DNA from: Meghimatium bilineatum
Lineage: Eukaryota > Mollusca > Gastropoda > Stylommatophora > Philomycidae
Assembly (NCBI GenBank): GCA_034231615.1
Contig: CM067298.1
Span: 21,953,478-22,017,477 of the forward strand
Length of the DNA stretch: 64,000 bases
Reading direction: 5' to 3'
Part shown: in pieces, positions 1 to 11,230 of the stretch
Numbering within the stretch: position 1 is the stretch's first letter
Layout of the letters: each line of letters begins with the position of its first letter
The notes under the pieces: generated by a model
Databases searched by the model: none
The model's input: the letters and a program-made list of their open reading frames with translations, nothing else
Told to the model about the DNA's origin: nothing
Position numbers and translations under genes: made by a program

Positions 1-650
1 TCTATATTGTCATTAGTTTTCGAATTTGCTGAATGAATTTAAGTCTATACTGTCATTAGTTTTCGAATTCACTGAATGAATTTAAGTCAATATTGTCATC
101 AGTTTGCAAATGTGCTGAATTAATTTACGTCTATATTGCCTTCAGTTGGTGAATACGAAATGAATGTACATATATATATATAGCCAACAGTTTATAATTT
201 TTGAATGAACCTTCGTCTACGTTTTATACAGTCTGTAAGATTGCTGAACGCATTTTTGTCAATTTGTCGTAAGTCTAATAATTAACTAAATTAATTCTCG
301 TGAGCATTTCCTGCAGTCTATGAAACGTGAAAGGATAGTCGTAAAACTTTTATAAAATCTACGAAATTATTGAATTAATTAATGTAAGCATTCGTGTAGT
401 TTATGAATTATTGCACATTAGGAATTATAAATTATACTTCCTTAACGGAAAAACGTGCTGTAACGAATTTTTTTTTTAAATGTGAAATTGTGTGACTTAA
501 CAGCGCACAAATGTCGAGCAATCTGTTAAACTATTGAGTGAATTAACGCAAACATTTCGTTCAGTCTATGAACTATTTAGTGAATTAACACAAACATGTC
601 GTTTGCATATGAAAAGACTGAATAAATTATGGCAAATATTTCCTACAATT
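1..650. repeat. Decayed 43-bp tandem repeat
   Basis: Units start at 1, 44, 87 and 130 with a core of about TCTATATTGTCATTAG and a GAATGAATTTAAG end. Units 1-2 are close to identical. Recognisable but heavily diverged pieces (GTCTATGAAC, TGAATTAA) continue to about 650, so similarity fades from left to right. Confidence 0.8.
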
Positions 651-839
651 AATATGCATGTAAAATACCAGTTTTCGTTAGATAAGGGAAATAATCACCG
701 AAATTTGTTCATAGTTGAAATTTGTTCTTTTCCGTTGTTTTGTTTTTGTTGTTATCCTTCTCATTTATTTTTTAACATTATTAATATTTTGTTAAATTTT
801 GTTAAAATATCAATGCTGCTATTTGTGCTGTTAGCGGAG

Positions 840-1267
840 TAAACATTTTCCATCCTAACAATTCTTGGATGTAGGGAAATGTAGCTTTTAAACTTGTTCT
901 CTCCTTGAACTTAATTTATGTTGTATTTGAAGAATGACAATATCTATAGTATTATTTTTTGTTTAGTCAGGAGTTGTAAAAAATAACTACTCATACCAAA
1001 GGAGAAATACGTTATATTTTCTCGAACTCACACTTTTATAATTTTACCTGATTAGTGTTCGATTTAGCACAGTGTTTTATTTCTACCAGATCCGTGTCTG
1101 ACTTAACTCCTTGTTTATCAATTAGACTATGTTCCCTCTTTATAGACGTAAAGCAAGTTCCTGGGGTGTCACATAGAGCATTTTTATAATTAATGAACCA
1201 TAAGCCCGTGGGGGGGGGGGGGGGATGGATAGGGCACATAAAGGGACTGCTTAAACAAGTGTTAGTG
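840..1267. other. Non-coding interval with a G tract
   Basis: No gene seen. A run of about 15 G lies near 1210-1224, flanked by unique AT-rich sequence. Confidence 0.5.
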
Positions 1268-1845
1268 AGAAAAGGTGAATACTTAAGCAAGAGTTAAGGA
1301 GATAAAGTGACTACTTGAACATGAGTTAACGAGATATGAGATAAGGTGACTACTAGAACAAGAGTTAACGAGATAAGGTGACTACTAGAACAAGAGTTAA
1401 CGAGATAAGGTGACTACTAGAACAAGAGTTAACGAGATAAGGTGACTACTTGAACACGAGTTAGCGAGATAAGGTGACTACTTAAACAAGAGTTAATGGG
1501 AGAAGGTGACTACTTGAACATGAGTTAACGAGATAAGGTGACTACTTAAACAAGAGTTATGGAAGAAGGTGACTACTTGAACAAGAGTTAACGAAATAAT
1601 GTGACTACTTGAACAAGAGTTAACGAGATAAGGTGACTACTTAAACAAGAGTTAATGGGAGAAGGTGACTACTTGAACATAGTTAACGAAATAAGGTGAC
1701 TACTTGAACAAGAGTTAACGAGATAAGGTGACTACTTGAACAAGAGTTAATGGAAGAAGGTGACTACTTGAACAAGAGTTAACGAGATAAGGTGACTACT
1801 TGAACAGGAGTTAATGAAATAATGTGACAATTTCAGGAATAGTTA
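1268..1845. repeat. 32-bp minisatellite, about 18 copies
   Basis: The unit reads about GAGATAAGGTGACTACTTGA followed by ACAAGAGTTAAC. Two unit classes (GAGATAAGG and GGGAGAAGG) alternate irregularly, showing local block duplication. Confidence 0.9.
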
Positions 1846-1869
1846 ATGAGATAGGGGGAATACTTAATC

Positions 1870-2563
1870 AAAAGAACAATAATATATATAGTAACAAGTC
1901 TTTAAGAAAGGTAACTTTGATCAATATTAATAATATAGAGTAAATAAATTTGAAAAAAAGTCAACAAGTTTTTATTTTGTTTATGCAATGGGATTGGGGG
2001 GGGGGGAGGGAAGAGGTGTACCACTGAAGTAAAATTAAATTATGCCCATAGGGACACTGGCTGAAAAGGTTGCATAATTCACTAGTTTATCCCTGTTCTC
2101 GTCAATTTTTATGAGACCAGAAACTGGTAAACAAAAATGTTTTCAGTTCAGGACCTAGTCCCAGTAATTTCTATATATTATACAAAACTGTACAGTTCAA
2201 GAAGTTCTCGCGGCCTGGTAGACATGTTGCCGCGACTTAACCGTTGAAGAGCACTGATTTATCTTACCAAGAGTGCAAAATGCTCACAGACCCAGTAGAC
2301 GATCCTACAATCTTCCCGCCGAACACATGAAAGTAAAACACATGGGACGGATATATTGAATGAGGCCGACAAATTAACATATTGGAGTTTGTTGCATGAG
2401 TCTAATTTTCAAATATGGGAGATTACGATAGTGAACGTTATGTAGTTGCCATGGTGAGCTGATTTGACTAAACGTTAATGTTGTGATTAGTGACATGGGA
2501 AGTGACATCGACTAGTTGCCTGGCGTAACTATGGACAAGTATTGTGACTAAAATGAACCGTGA
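1870..2563. other. Unique non-coding stretch
   Basis: AT-rich, with a G tract near 1995-2007. I see no gene or recognisable element. Confidence 0.4.
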
Positions 2564-2571
2564 CTCTAGAC

Positions 2572-2768
2572 CAGTGTTTCCCAACCTTTTTTGTACCATG
2601 CCCCATCTAAGTCTTTCTAAAATTCTGATGCCCCCCCCCCTCCCTACGTAACATATACAATTTTTTTATATTCAAAAATTGAATTATTCCCTTATAAAGC
2701 CTAATTATAACTTCTTCGAGTTGCCCCCTTGAACAATCATATTGCCCCCTTGTGGGGCGTGTGCCCTG
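2572..2768 (+). mobile_element. hAT-like MITE (family 1) with perfect 8-bp TSD
   Basis: This 197-bp element begins CAGTGTTTCCCAACC and ends in CCCTG (reverse complement CAGGGCACACGCCCC). It is flanked on both sides by the 8-bp direct repeat CTCTAGAC (2564-2571 and 2769-2776). CAG ends and an 8-bp TSD are hAT hallmarks. It has C-rich tracts inside and no coding capacity. Relatives lie at 32870-33019 and 51267-51469. Confidence 0.85.
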
Positions 2769-2780
2769 CTCTAGACAGTA

Positions 2781-2948
2781 CAGGCCTTCTAGCTGAATTA
2801 ATTCGGTACGTTTTTGATTATTTTCACGCTATCCATTGGCTACTATGTATATACTTGGAGTAGCCTTGGCTATTTTTTTGTCAACGGAATACACGGGAAT
2901 AATCAAGAAAAGGAACGAATGCCCCCATTAAATCAGCTAGAAAGCCTG
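2781..2948. mobile_element. Fold-back (palindromic) MITE, copy 1
   Basis: Inverted ends CAGGCCTTCTAGCTGAATTA and, on the other strand, CAGGCTTTCTAGCTGATTTA. The interior is also partly palindromic, with TTGATTATT arms facing each other. It lies directly beside the hAT MITE. Other copies: 14410-14551, 35862-36025, 40791-40910, and a doubtful one near 52407-52534. Confidence 0.75.
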
Positions 2949-3074
2949 CACTGGTTAACTGAGGTTACTAGGTACAGTTCTGGTGACTTGTGACAAATGA
3001 CGTTTCTGGAAAATCATGCCATGACGGAAAATACATGACTAGAAGATTAATTGATAAATGGATAGTTGAGACCT

Positions 3075-3225
3075 AAAATATAAGCATCGTCTACCCAATA
3101 AGAGATCCCAAAATATAAGCATCATCTACCCAATACGAGATCCCAAAATATAAGCATCATCTACCCAATAAGAGATCCCAAAATATAAGCATTGTCTATC
3201 CAACATGAGATCCCAAAAATTAGAA
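3075..3225. repeat. 35-bp tandem repeat, about 4 copies
   Basis: Unit AAAATATAAGCATCATCTAC followed by CCAATAAGAGATCCC. Copies are nearly identical. Confidence 0.85.
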
Positions 3226-3900
3226 TTCTAACAATTAATTTTTTATTCCAGAATTAAAAGAGTCATTTTTTCAATTTCTTGATCTTTCATTTGACAAATC
3301 CCTTTTCTCTGTCATTCATACGACATGCGATTTCATAAGGGGAGGGTGTCTGTTCAAATTGTTTGTTTCTTTAGAAAATCAGAACATGACATTTTGCTGT
3401 TCAAACTTTCTCTTAGAGAACCAGAACATAATATTTTTCTCTAAGAAGCAAGGCAAAAAATATGCTAACCGCTTCCATTTTTTCCATAATGGTTACCACC
3501 ACCCCCCCCCCCCCCTTCTTTCTGTCTATAACATATAATAAAAGATCTCCTACTCACACGAAAGTTATTAAATTATCCACTAACAATGAAGGAATGTCCT
3601 CTTCTTTAAAGTAAAACCCACTCTTACCGACGAACTACAGCCCTGATCGATAATATCCACAATTAAACTACTCTGACAATTGGTGTATTAAAATCATATA
3701 TAAATCAAGAAAATATACTGTTTAAAAAACAACTTTAAAAAAAATTGTTTTTATAAAAGATATTAGCTTATTGGACATCATTAAACAATAAGTTGTGTCT
3801 ACCTGATCACTAACTTCTCGTGGTTACCTGAAATGTACTTACCTCATGATTCGTAAGGTCATGAAAGAGGTCAATGTCAAAACAAACATTTTGGGCAGAA
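3226..3900. other. Non-coding stretch with a C tract
   Basis: A C-rich run lies near 3501-3516. No gene or clear element seen. Confidence 0.4.
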
Positions 3901-3904
3901 ATTC

Positions 3905-4540
3905 GTGACAGGTTCTTCTTCTTCTTCTTTATATCCTCATGTACCTTTCGGTGTTGAGGGGAGAGTGATTGTACGGTCTTTTGCCCTTCTATTTGCCTCT
4001 TCTGCTGTTATATTTCCGATTGTCTCTAATACACTATCTATCCACCTTTTACGAGGGCGTCCAATAGGTCGCCTGTTTTCGTATCGTTTGTTAAGTGTTT
4101 TTTTTAAATAATACTTTGCTCTTTCTGTCTGGTTATGTAGCCGTACTATTTAACTTGTTGTTTCTGGATGTATTCTATTGTTGACTTGATCCCTATTTTT
4201 TTTCTTAGTGCTTCATTCCTGATTTTGTTTCTCAAGCTAACTCCAATCATACGTCTCACACATTTCATTTCAGTGGTGTTAATCTTATGAATTGTTCTAG
4301 AATCTAATGTCCAAGTTTGACACTGATAACACAACGTTGGTAAAAAAAAATGGTTTTTAAAAGCGTTTTCTTTGTTTCTAGTGTAATATCTTTGTTTCTT
4401 AGTAAAGGTGTTAATTGACCAATTACCAGACAGGCCTTGTTACATCTTGCGTTTATCTCCGCCTCTTGTCTGCGGTCATATGACAGGTTCCATTACAATC
4501 CCGTTAAATTTAGTGAATACAAAACTCTCTGATTACATTA
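3905..4540 (-). pseudogene. LINE ORF2 C-terminal fossil (GRPRKRW type)
   Basis: Read on the minus strand, the sequence gives a decayed non-LTR retrotransposon tail. It shows a LCYQCQTWTL segment (equivalent to YGCETWTL after the RT domain), EMKCVRRMIGVSLRNKIRNE, then GRPRKRWID. These follow the order seen after the reverse transcriptase in many animal LINEs. The 3' end is an AAG-rich tail at about 3908-3920. It is 5' truncated and frame-broken. Confidence 0.8.
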
Positions 4541-4603
4541 TTGAATGCATATAAAAGATTGTCGATCCTCGAATAAATTCAGCTGTACATTCAATACGAA
4601 AGT

Positions 4604-5089
4604 GTGGCTCATATCTCTACAGAACAACAATACATCATCATTGGGCGCTTACAGACTGGACAATCACAAAGTGTAGAGGCCAAACAATTTAATGTGATTA
4701 GATGCACCATTAGTTGCCTTTGGGGGCGATTTCAACAAACTGGCTCAGTGGCAGACCTGCCGTGCAGTGAAGACTCAGAGTTACAACTCCTGCTGAAGTC
4801 TGCTTCATGCGGCTGTATCACCTCAGGATTAAATTTGCATCTGCGTCCTCCACGGTCCAGTCAATGCCAGAAGCTCGTCGAATTTCAGATCAAACGGTCA
4901 GCAACCGGCTGCACGAAGCTGGTCTTTAGGCTAGAAGATCATACAGGGGTCCTGTTCTTACAGACCAGCATCGCCAGAACCGTCTGCAGCGAGCGAACCA
5001 CCATCATCACTGGACCGTTGGTAATGAGCAGAGACTGGTTTGGTTTAGTTTGTCAGAAAGTTTTTTTCATGTCAAGGTTGAAACAATAG
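4604..5089 (+). pseudogene. Tc1/mariner-like transposase, 5' half, broken
   Basis: The start reads MAHISTEQQYIIIGRLQTGQ, followed by a helix-turn-helix like that of Tc1 transposases (VEAKQFNVIRCTISCLWGRF, then QQTGSVADLP), which binds the element's inverted repeats. After about residue 60 the similarity moves to another frame (ARRISDQTVSNRLHEAGL, then GPVLTDQHRQNRL), showing a frameshift. The sequence stops around the first catalytic Asp region (WFSxES-like), so most of the DD[E/D] domain is lost. No inverted repeat was found. Confidence 0.8.
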
Positions 5090-5195
5090 TTCAGTGAAAT
5101 AAAAGTTTGGTACATGTTTGAAATAATGTTGCGTTTTGTTGTTGTTGTTTTTGTTTTTTTGGTTTGGGGGGGGGATGTTAGCAGTATAAGACAGA

Positions 5196-5500
5196 GAAGT
5201 GCACTAACATATGAAGTAAATGTAAAATATACATCCGAGAAGTGCACTAACATATGAAGTAAATGTAAAATATACATCCGAGAAGTGCACTAACATATGA
5301 AGTAAATATAAAATATACATCCGAGAAGTGCACTAACATATGAAGTAAATGTAAAATATACATCCGAGAAGTGCACTAACATGTGAAGTAAATGTAAAAT
5401 ATACATCAGAGAAGTGCACTAACATATGAAGTAAATGTAAAATATACATCCGAGAAGTGCACTAACATATGAAGTAAATGTAAAATATACATCAGACAAG
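5196..5500. repeat. 43-bp minisatellite, about 7 copies
   Basis: Unit AGAAGTGCACTAACATATGA followed by AGTAAATGTAAAATATACATCCG. Copies are almost identical, so the array is young. It directly follows the truncated Tc1 remnant. Confidence 0.9.
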
Positions 5501-5618
5501 TATATCGAAGTGTTTCTGATAATACTAATTAACGCCATTCATGAAGAATCACAGCCTTTGAAACGGTGGTTGCGAGTAAATATTCTTTATTAAATCCAAG
5601 GGCATCATACTGTCCTGT

Positions 5619-5775
5619 CTATGTGACTTGGCCTTTGCAGAGCGTTTTACTCACTGTCACTCTGTAGGGCTTCCAATTCTGAGCAAGCTGTCCAGTCTCT
5701 TCCAGAGTCACATTCAGATGGTCTTCAATGTCAGGCCTCCATCATAGTCTTGGTCTGACTCTTGTACACTTTCCA
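5619..5775 (-). pseudogene. RTE-like LINE 3' end (family A)
   Basis: The minus strand reads VRPRLWWRPDIEDHLNVTLE, then LAQNWKPYRVTV and KTLCKGQVT-stop. This is the same terminal protein segment as in the copies at 28100-29211 and 42024-42410. Only the last 50 or so codons remain. Confidence 0.7.
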
Positions 5776-5889
5776 ATGTTTGTGTTCCTGTGTATCCTAA
5801 TATATTAGCGTGAATTATTTTTTTAAGATTTGAGGAGCCAATCTTAAAGTTTGAGAAAGACTGTTAAATATGGCATTAATTTTCAGTTT

Positions 5890-6120
5890 TCCTTAATGTT
5901 ATATGTACACTTATACACCTACACCTTAATGATCTATGCACACTTATACACCTACACCTTAATGATCTATGCACACTTATACACCTACACCTTAATGATC
6001 TATGCACACTTATACACCCAAACCTTATTGTTCTATGCACACTTATACACCAAAACCTTAATGTTCTATGCACACTTATGCACCCAAATCGTAATATTAC
6101 ATGCACACTTATACACCCAA
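5890..6120. repeat. 33-bp minisatellite, about 7 copies
   Basis: Unit AATGATCTATGCACACTTAT followed by ACACCTACACCTT. Because 33 is a multiple of 3, both strands stay open as repetitive peptides; this is not evidence of a gene. Confidence 0.85.
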
Positions 6121-7000
6121 CGCATCGTCATCACAATATTGATAATCATCATTCGATCAAATGGTAAGATCAACCAAGTTGTGTTTCCGATGCAAGCCAA
6201 CAAACCAGTCTACTAAAGAACCGATAAATCTAAGTACTTAACTATATAGAATATACTGGAGATGTAAGTTCATGTAATCCTACCACGAATACCTCCAAGA
6301 TAGTTATATATTTTATGTACCATTTACACTCATGGAAAATTATAGATTATTTAATTACACTGTTATTGATTTTGTTGTTGTTATACAGAGTAATATTTTC
6401 TAAAGATATCTTCATGCAGAAACTAATTTACAGAAATTTATGTCCATGTATGAACTAATAATCACATACCAACCAGCTGTTTGTAAATAAATCGTTTGTG
6501 CGCAAAACCCGCATTTCTCATTCTACAAGTATCCGCTTTTCGTACAGTAAAATCTCATAATTACTGAACCAGAACGCCTTGATTTTTCAATGGTAGGTAA
6601 CTCCGTGACTTCCTCATTTCTTATCATTCTTCCCTCCCTTCTTTCATACCAAATTACGCGTATTTTTTAGTAATAGAAACGCGGGTTAGAGTTCATAGCA
6701 TTTCTGTTCATATCGAGGTCGTTAGAAAGCCATCAAGTTCCCAATGATACGTGAATGTTTAGAAGAAAATCGAAAACAGCTGCAAAAGGTCTGCAGGAGT
6801 TGAGCTGCTCTCAGAGTTAAGTGTTCATGATGGATGATGCTAGAAAAGATGAGACATTCACGTGAAGGCATGAAGTTACTGAACAAAGAGCGAGTTTGTG
6901 CACAACTCACGGTTATTAAATACAAATGGTAGACGTTCACGACTGGAAAGATACCTTGGTCACGGCTGATACATTTATGGGTGGTCGTGATAGCAAGTGT
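6121..7000. other. Unique non-coding stretch
   Basis: AT-rich; no gene, SINE or LINE segment recognised. Confidence 0.4.
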
Positions 7001-7526
7001 TTTAGTTATGATAAGTCTGTCGTTATTTTGTGCTAGTTATATTGTGTCTGTCATTATTTTGTGCTAGTTATATTGTGTCTGTCATTATTTGTCTTTAGTT
7101 ATAATACATCTGTCATTATTTTGTGCTAGTTATATTATGTCTGTCATTATTTTGTTTTACTTATAATACGTCTGTCATTATTTTGTGCTAGTTATATTAT
7201 GTCTGTCATTATTTTCTTTTAGTTATAGTAAGTCTGTCATTATTGTTTTTTTAGTTATAATAAGTCTGTCATTATTGTATGTTAGTTGTGGTATGTAATT
7301 ATTTTGCTTTAGTTATACTAAGTCTGTCATTATTTTGTGCTAGTTATATTATGTCTGTCATTATTTTCTTTTAGTTATAGTAAGTCTGTCATTATTGTTT
7401 TTTTAGTTATAATAAGTCTGTCATTATTGTATGTTAGTTGTGGTATGTAATTATTTTGCTTTAGTTATACTAAGTCTGTCATTATTTTGCTTTAGTTATA
7501 CTAAGTCTGTCATTATTTTGTTTTAG
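7000..7526. repeat. 31-bp minisatellite with a 151-bp higher-order duplication
   Basis: Unit about TAGTTATATTATGTCTGTCA followed by TTATTTTGTGC. A multi-unit block starting near 7201 recurs with the same variants at 7352. The array resumes at 10318 on the far side of the LINE block. Confidence 0.85.
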
Positions 7527-7723
7527 TCTTCTTCTTCTTCTTCTCGTTCACAGTTTAACATGTCTACATAGCATGTCCGGTTTTCTTAATAAATGCTGCT
7601 GTATTTGAAAGCTACTCGGTGTTTCCGTACATCTTTCTGTGAATATCCATCTCGGTGGGCCAGTGTTCTTCCCTTAACTGGTTTAATATATTGCGGGATA
7701 TATTCAGCGGTCTTTGCTTTCTG

Positions 7724-7955
7724 CCCACATGGACACAGCGGTCTGTGCTGCCTGCCCACATGGACACAGCAGTCTGTGCTGCCTGCCCACATGGACACAG
7801 CGGTCTGTTCTGCCTGCCCACATGGACACAGCGGTTTGTGCTGCCTGCCCACATGGACACAGTGGTCTGTGCTGCCTGCCCACATGGGCACAGTGGTCTG
7901 TTCTGCCTTCCCACATGGGCACAGTGGTCTGTTCTGCCTGCCCACAAGGGCACAT
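7724..7955. repeat. 31-bp minisatellite expanded from a LINE zinc-binding motif
   Basis: Unit CCCACATGGACACAGCGGTC followed by TGTGCTGCCTG, about 7 copies, encoding CPCGQA-type peptide on the minus strand. The related LINE copy at 45001-45470 has the same CPCG segment once. The 31-bp period shifts frame each unit, yet no unit carries a stop. Confidence 0.85.
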
Positions 7956-8695
7956 AGCTGATGGGACCAGTCTTACTCTATTTAAGTGGCTGTTTAATCT
8001 GTTTTGTCCTGTTCTGATGCGGAAATTAACCATCTCAGGTCTGTCGAAATAGTGATAGTTGTCTTTTGGGTGGTCGACTTTCCTGATAATCTTGATGAAG
8101 GTCATCGTTTCTTGATAGGTGATTTTTTTGGTCTTTTTTGTTCCTGTGTTGCTCCATCCTTTGCCACTCTATCTGCCTCTTCATTTCCTGATATACCACA
8201 GTGGGATGGTATCCACTAGAGTACTACCCTTCTTTGGATGCTCACTTCTCGTATGGCTTCTTTCAGGTCTGGCAGTTTATCATTGTCACGTTCTTGTAGG
8301 ACAGACATAGCATCAGTAAGAAACACCAGCTGTTGACATTGGCTTACTGTGTTTTTAATTATTTCTGCAGCAATGTTTAAAACCTGTACTTCTGTTCGAG
8401 TAGTTGGAGCAGAATATTTCAGTTGGTGAACATGTGGATTCATTTTCTTTTTCTTGATATTTTATGTACACGCCAGCACCTCCATTCTTCACTGCTCTGG
8501 TTGCTGATCCGTCGGTATATACTTGTATCCATGCTTCTCTGGGGTACATATCTTCAATCATGTTGCATACTATTGTGTTCTTTTGAAGAATATTCAGTTC
8601 TATCATAGTGTAGTAGTTGTTTATGGTTGTTCTGACAGTGAGATTTTGATATTGCTCCTACGGAACTGCAAAAAGTGCTTGTGTTATCTCTCTAG

Positions 8696-8789
8696 TTATG
8701 TGTTGTAGTTCTTGTTATGTGTTGTAGTTCTTGTTATATGTTGTAGTTCTTGTTATGTGTTGTAGTTCTTGTTATGTGTTGTAGTTCTT
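8696..8789. repeat. 19-bp tandem repeat inside the LINE
   Basis: Five copies of GTTATGTGTTGTAGTTCTT, nearly identical, within the RT-RNase H interval of the LINE at 7527-9825. Confidence 0.85.
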
Positions 8790-9825
8790 CCTGACATTTT
8801 CTATTTAGTTTTTTGGATTGGTCAATACAACTGCTCCTCTTCAGTCTTCAACTGACTAGGTCACCGTATCTGCCTTCATTGGATGTGCTGACATTCTCTT
8901 GTACTTTTCTACATGGACCATGGTATTGTGTCTCGCCGGTATGGTAAGGCGGTGATGCCTGTAATATTTTTCCTGTTTAATTTATGGGAGAGGTCTTCAT
9001 GACACCTGTGATAAGGCGAAGTTTTTGAATTTGTACCTTGTCCAAGATTTGTAGATGGGAATTCGCTGCTGAAGTCCATGCTGTTGATCCATATTCTAGT
9101 ACTGGTCTAATTGCAACTGTATATACCTTCTTTGAGGTTGCCTCATTGTCCCTCCAGTTTGTTCCTTCCAATTTCCTCAGGAAAGCAATTTTCTTTCATA
9201 CCTTTGCTTTTATATTCTCAATGTGAGACCTCCATGTCAGTCTCGTATCTAGTGTCCAAGTACATTGGCCCCTCTTCTGTTTCGATACGTACATTTAAAA
9301 GTGTTATCTCTCCCGCTTTGTCCTTACTTGAGAATGTGAAGAGTGTTGTTGATGACTTTTCGGAATTGATCTTTACCATCCATTTCTCTGCGATGATACT
9401 ATGTTGTCTGCTGTCTTTTACAATTGTTTGTTGGCGATCTTTAGATTTTCTTCTACACACCACACCACCAAGTCATCAGCATACATTGCAGTTCTTACGC
9501 CTTGTGGCGATTCGCAAATTTGACCAGCTATAAAAGCAATAAACAGAGTTGGAGACAGTACTGAGCCTTGAGGAACTCCATGTTTTCGGATAAATCTTTT
9601 CCTGTTATGGCCTTCCATGTGACTCTTGCTTTCCGATTGTGTAGGAAGGATTGTATTCACTTACTTATGCTACCCCTAATTGCATTTCGATGCAGCTTTA
9701 CTATCAGTCTATTTTTCCAGAACTTGTCGAAAGCTTTTTGTAGATCTATCCATAGAGTGAAAACTTTCTTCTTTTCTTGAAATGCATCTTCTATGATCTA
9801 GGACAGGAATATTTTGTTTTCGTTA

Positions 9826-10312
9826 TGGTTGGTTGCGGATTCAGCGGTCCATGGGCTTATGCCCGTTGACCCAATGCCATTGTGTGATATATGCATGTGT
9901 TTGTGAGCTGTTGTTTTGTTCCATATGATGTATTCCTTTTATCTGAACCTGGAGGGAGAAGCATTTTCCTGATGACCTCTAGCGCTGGGCATTCAAAAAG
10001 GTGGTGGTCAACGGTTTCATAGGGATGAGTGCACATCCGGCACCCTGGAGTGTGTTATGGTTGTATTCTGTTCAGATGGTTTTTAAGCTGTACATGTTCT
10101 GTGCGCAGTCTGAAGATGATTCTCTGGTCTTTCCTTCCCAGGAGGTTGATGTTGTCTTTAGGATTTGGGCTGCTCATATATTTATAGATTTTCCTCCCAG
10201 TGTCTCCCATGGCCAATTCAATTTTATCCAATTGTCTTTGTTCGAAGATTTCAACATCATTTTAACTGCGTGCATGATTGTTTGTATATAATACTGTTCT
10301 TGTTGAGCTCCC
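9826..10312 (-). pseudogene. C-terminal fragment of a second RNase H-type LINE
   Basis: On the minus strand, IIFRLRTEHVQLKNHLNRIQ is followed by a CRMCTHPYETVDHHLFECP zinc-binding tail (CxxC...HxxxxC), the usual end of RNase H-bearing LINEs. The sequence differs from the neighbouring LINE, so this is a separate insertion or part of a composite. Confidence 0.7.
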
Positions 10313-10317
10313 TTCCT

Positions 10318-10375
10318 TTAGTTATAGTAAGTTTGTCATTATTTTGTTTTAGTTATGGAAAAGTGTGTCATTAGC
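10318..10375. repeat. Right-hand remnant of the 31-bp array
   Basis: TTAGTTATAGTAAGTTTGTC followed by ATTATTTTGTTTTAG matches the units at 7000-7526. The array was split by the insertion of 7527-10312. Confidence 0.8.
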
Positions 10376-10617
10376 ATTATTTATAGTTTTTTTTATCCAT
10401 AGAAAGTATGAACGATAAAGCTCTTGCTTCCTGTATGAAATTGTGTTGTTTTCTCCACAGTTTTAGTTTCAAATCCAGAAGACTGTGATTCTCAACAGTG
10501 AGCAATGTCTAAGGTAGAGGCACATCTACTTAGAGAACTGAGAGAAAAGTTTTCACGCCTGTGTTTAGTTGTGGTAAGTCAGTCATTATGGTGTTTCAGC
10601 AGCAGTAAACTAACAGA

Positions 10618-11230
10618 GGAAACACACCCTGTATCTTTCATAGCCACAGAGGAAACACACCCTGCATCTTTCATAGACACAGAGGAAACACACCCTGCAT
10701 CTTTCATAGACACAGAGGAAACATACCCTGCATCTTTCATAGACACAGAGGAAACACACCCTGCATCTTTCATAGACACAGAGGAAACACACCCTGCATC
10801 TTTCATAGACACAGAGGAAACATACAATGCATCTTTCATAGACACAGAAGAAACATACAATGCATCTTTCATAGACACAGAAGAAACATACAATGCATCT
10901 TTCATAGACACAGAGGAAACATACAATGCATCTTTCATAGACACAGAGGAAACACACCCTGCATCTTTCATAGACACAGAAGAAACATACAATGCATCTT
11001 TCATAGACACAGAAGAAACATACAATGCATCTTTCATAGACACAGAAGAAACATACCCTGCATCTTTCATAGACACAGAAGAAACATACCCTGCATCTTT
11101 CATAGACACAGAAGAAACATAAAATGCATCTTTCATAGACACAGAAGAAACATACAATGCATCTTTCATAGACACAGAGGAAACATACAATGCATCTTTC
11201 ATAGACAAAGAAGAAACATACAATGTATCT
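10618..11230. repeat. 33-bp minisatellite, about 18 copies, open on both strands
   Basis: Unit about CCTGCATCTTTCATAGACAC followed by AGAGGAAACACAC. Because the period is 11 codons, the + strand reads repeated DTEETHPASFI within a 205-codon frame starting at 10505 (MSKVEAHLLRELREKF at its N-terminus), and the minus strand reads SMKDAGCVSSV. Open frames on both strands are what a stop-free 33-mer produces. I do not call it a gene. Confidence 0.85.

Larger units (their letters stand above)
7527..9825 (-). pseudogene. LINE of the I/Jockey group with RT, RNase H and zinc-binding tail
   Basis: Minus-strand, in order: RT motif A WIDLQKAFDKFWKNRL (about 9745), motif B GVPQGSVLSPTLF (about 9570), catalytic MYADDLVVW (about 9480), the post-RT thumb (VRPVLEYGSTAWT-like, about 9100), RNase H (YTDGSATRAVKNGGAG, about 8500), a CPCG zinc-binding tail (about 7940), HRKMYGN, and an AGAAGAAG 3' tail at 7527-7545. 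RT plus RNase H plus a zf-RVT-like end indicates the I/Jockey group. It is 5' truncated inside the RT, with frame breaks. Two minisatellites have grown inside it. It sits inside the 31-bp array and is therefore younger than that array. Confidence 0.85.

Noticed and set aside
7586-8105. Several overlapping Cys-rich open frames on both strands (CPCGQAEQT-type peptides)
   Set aside because: They are frame shadows of a 31-bp minisatellite inside a dead LINE, not genes.
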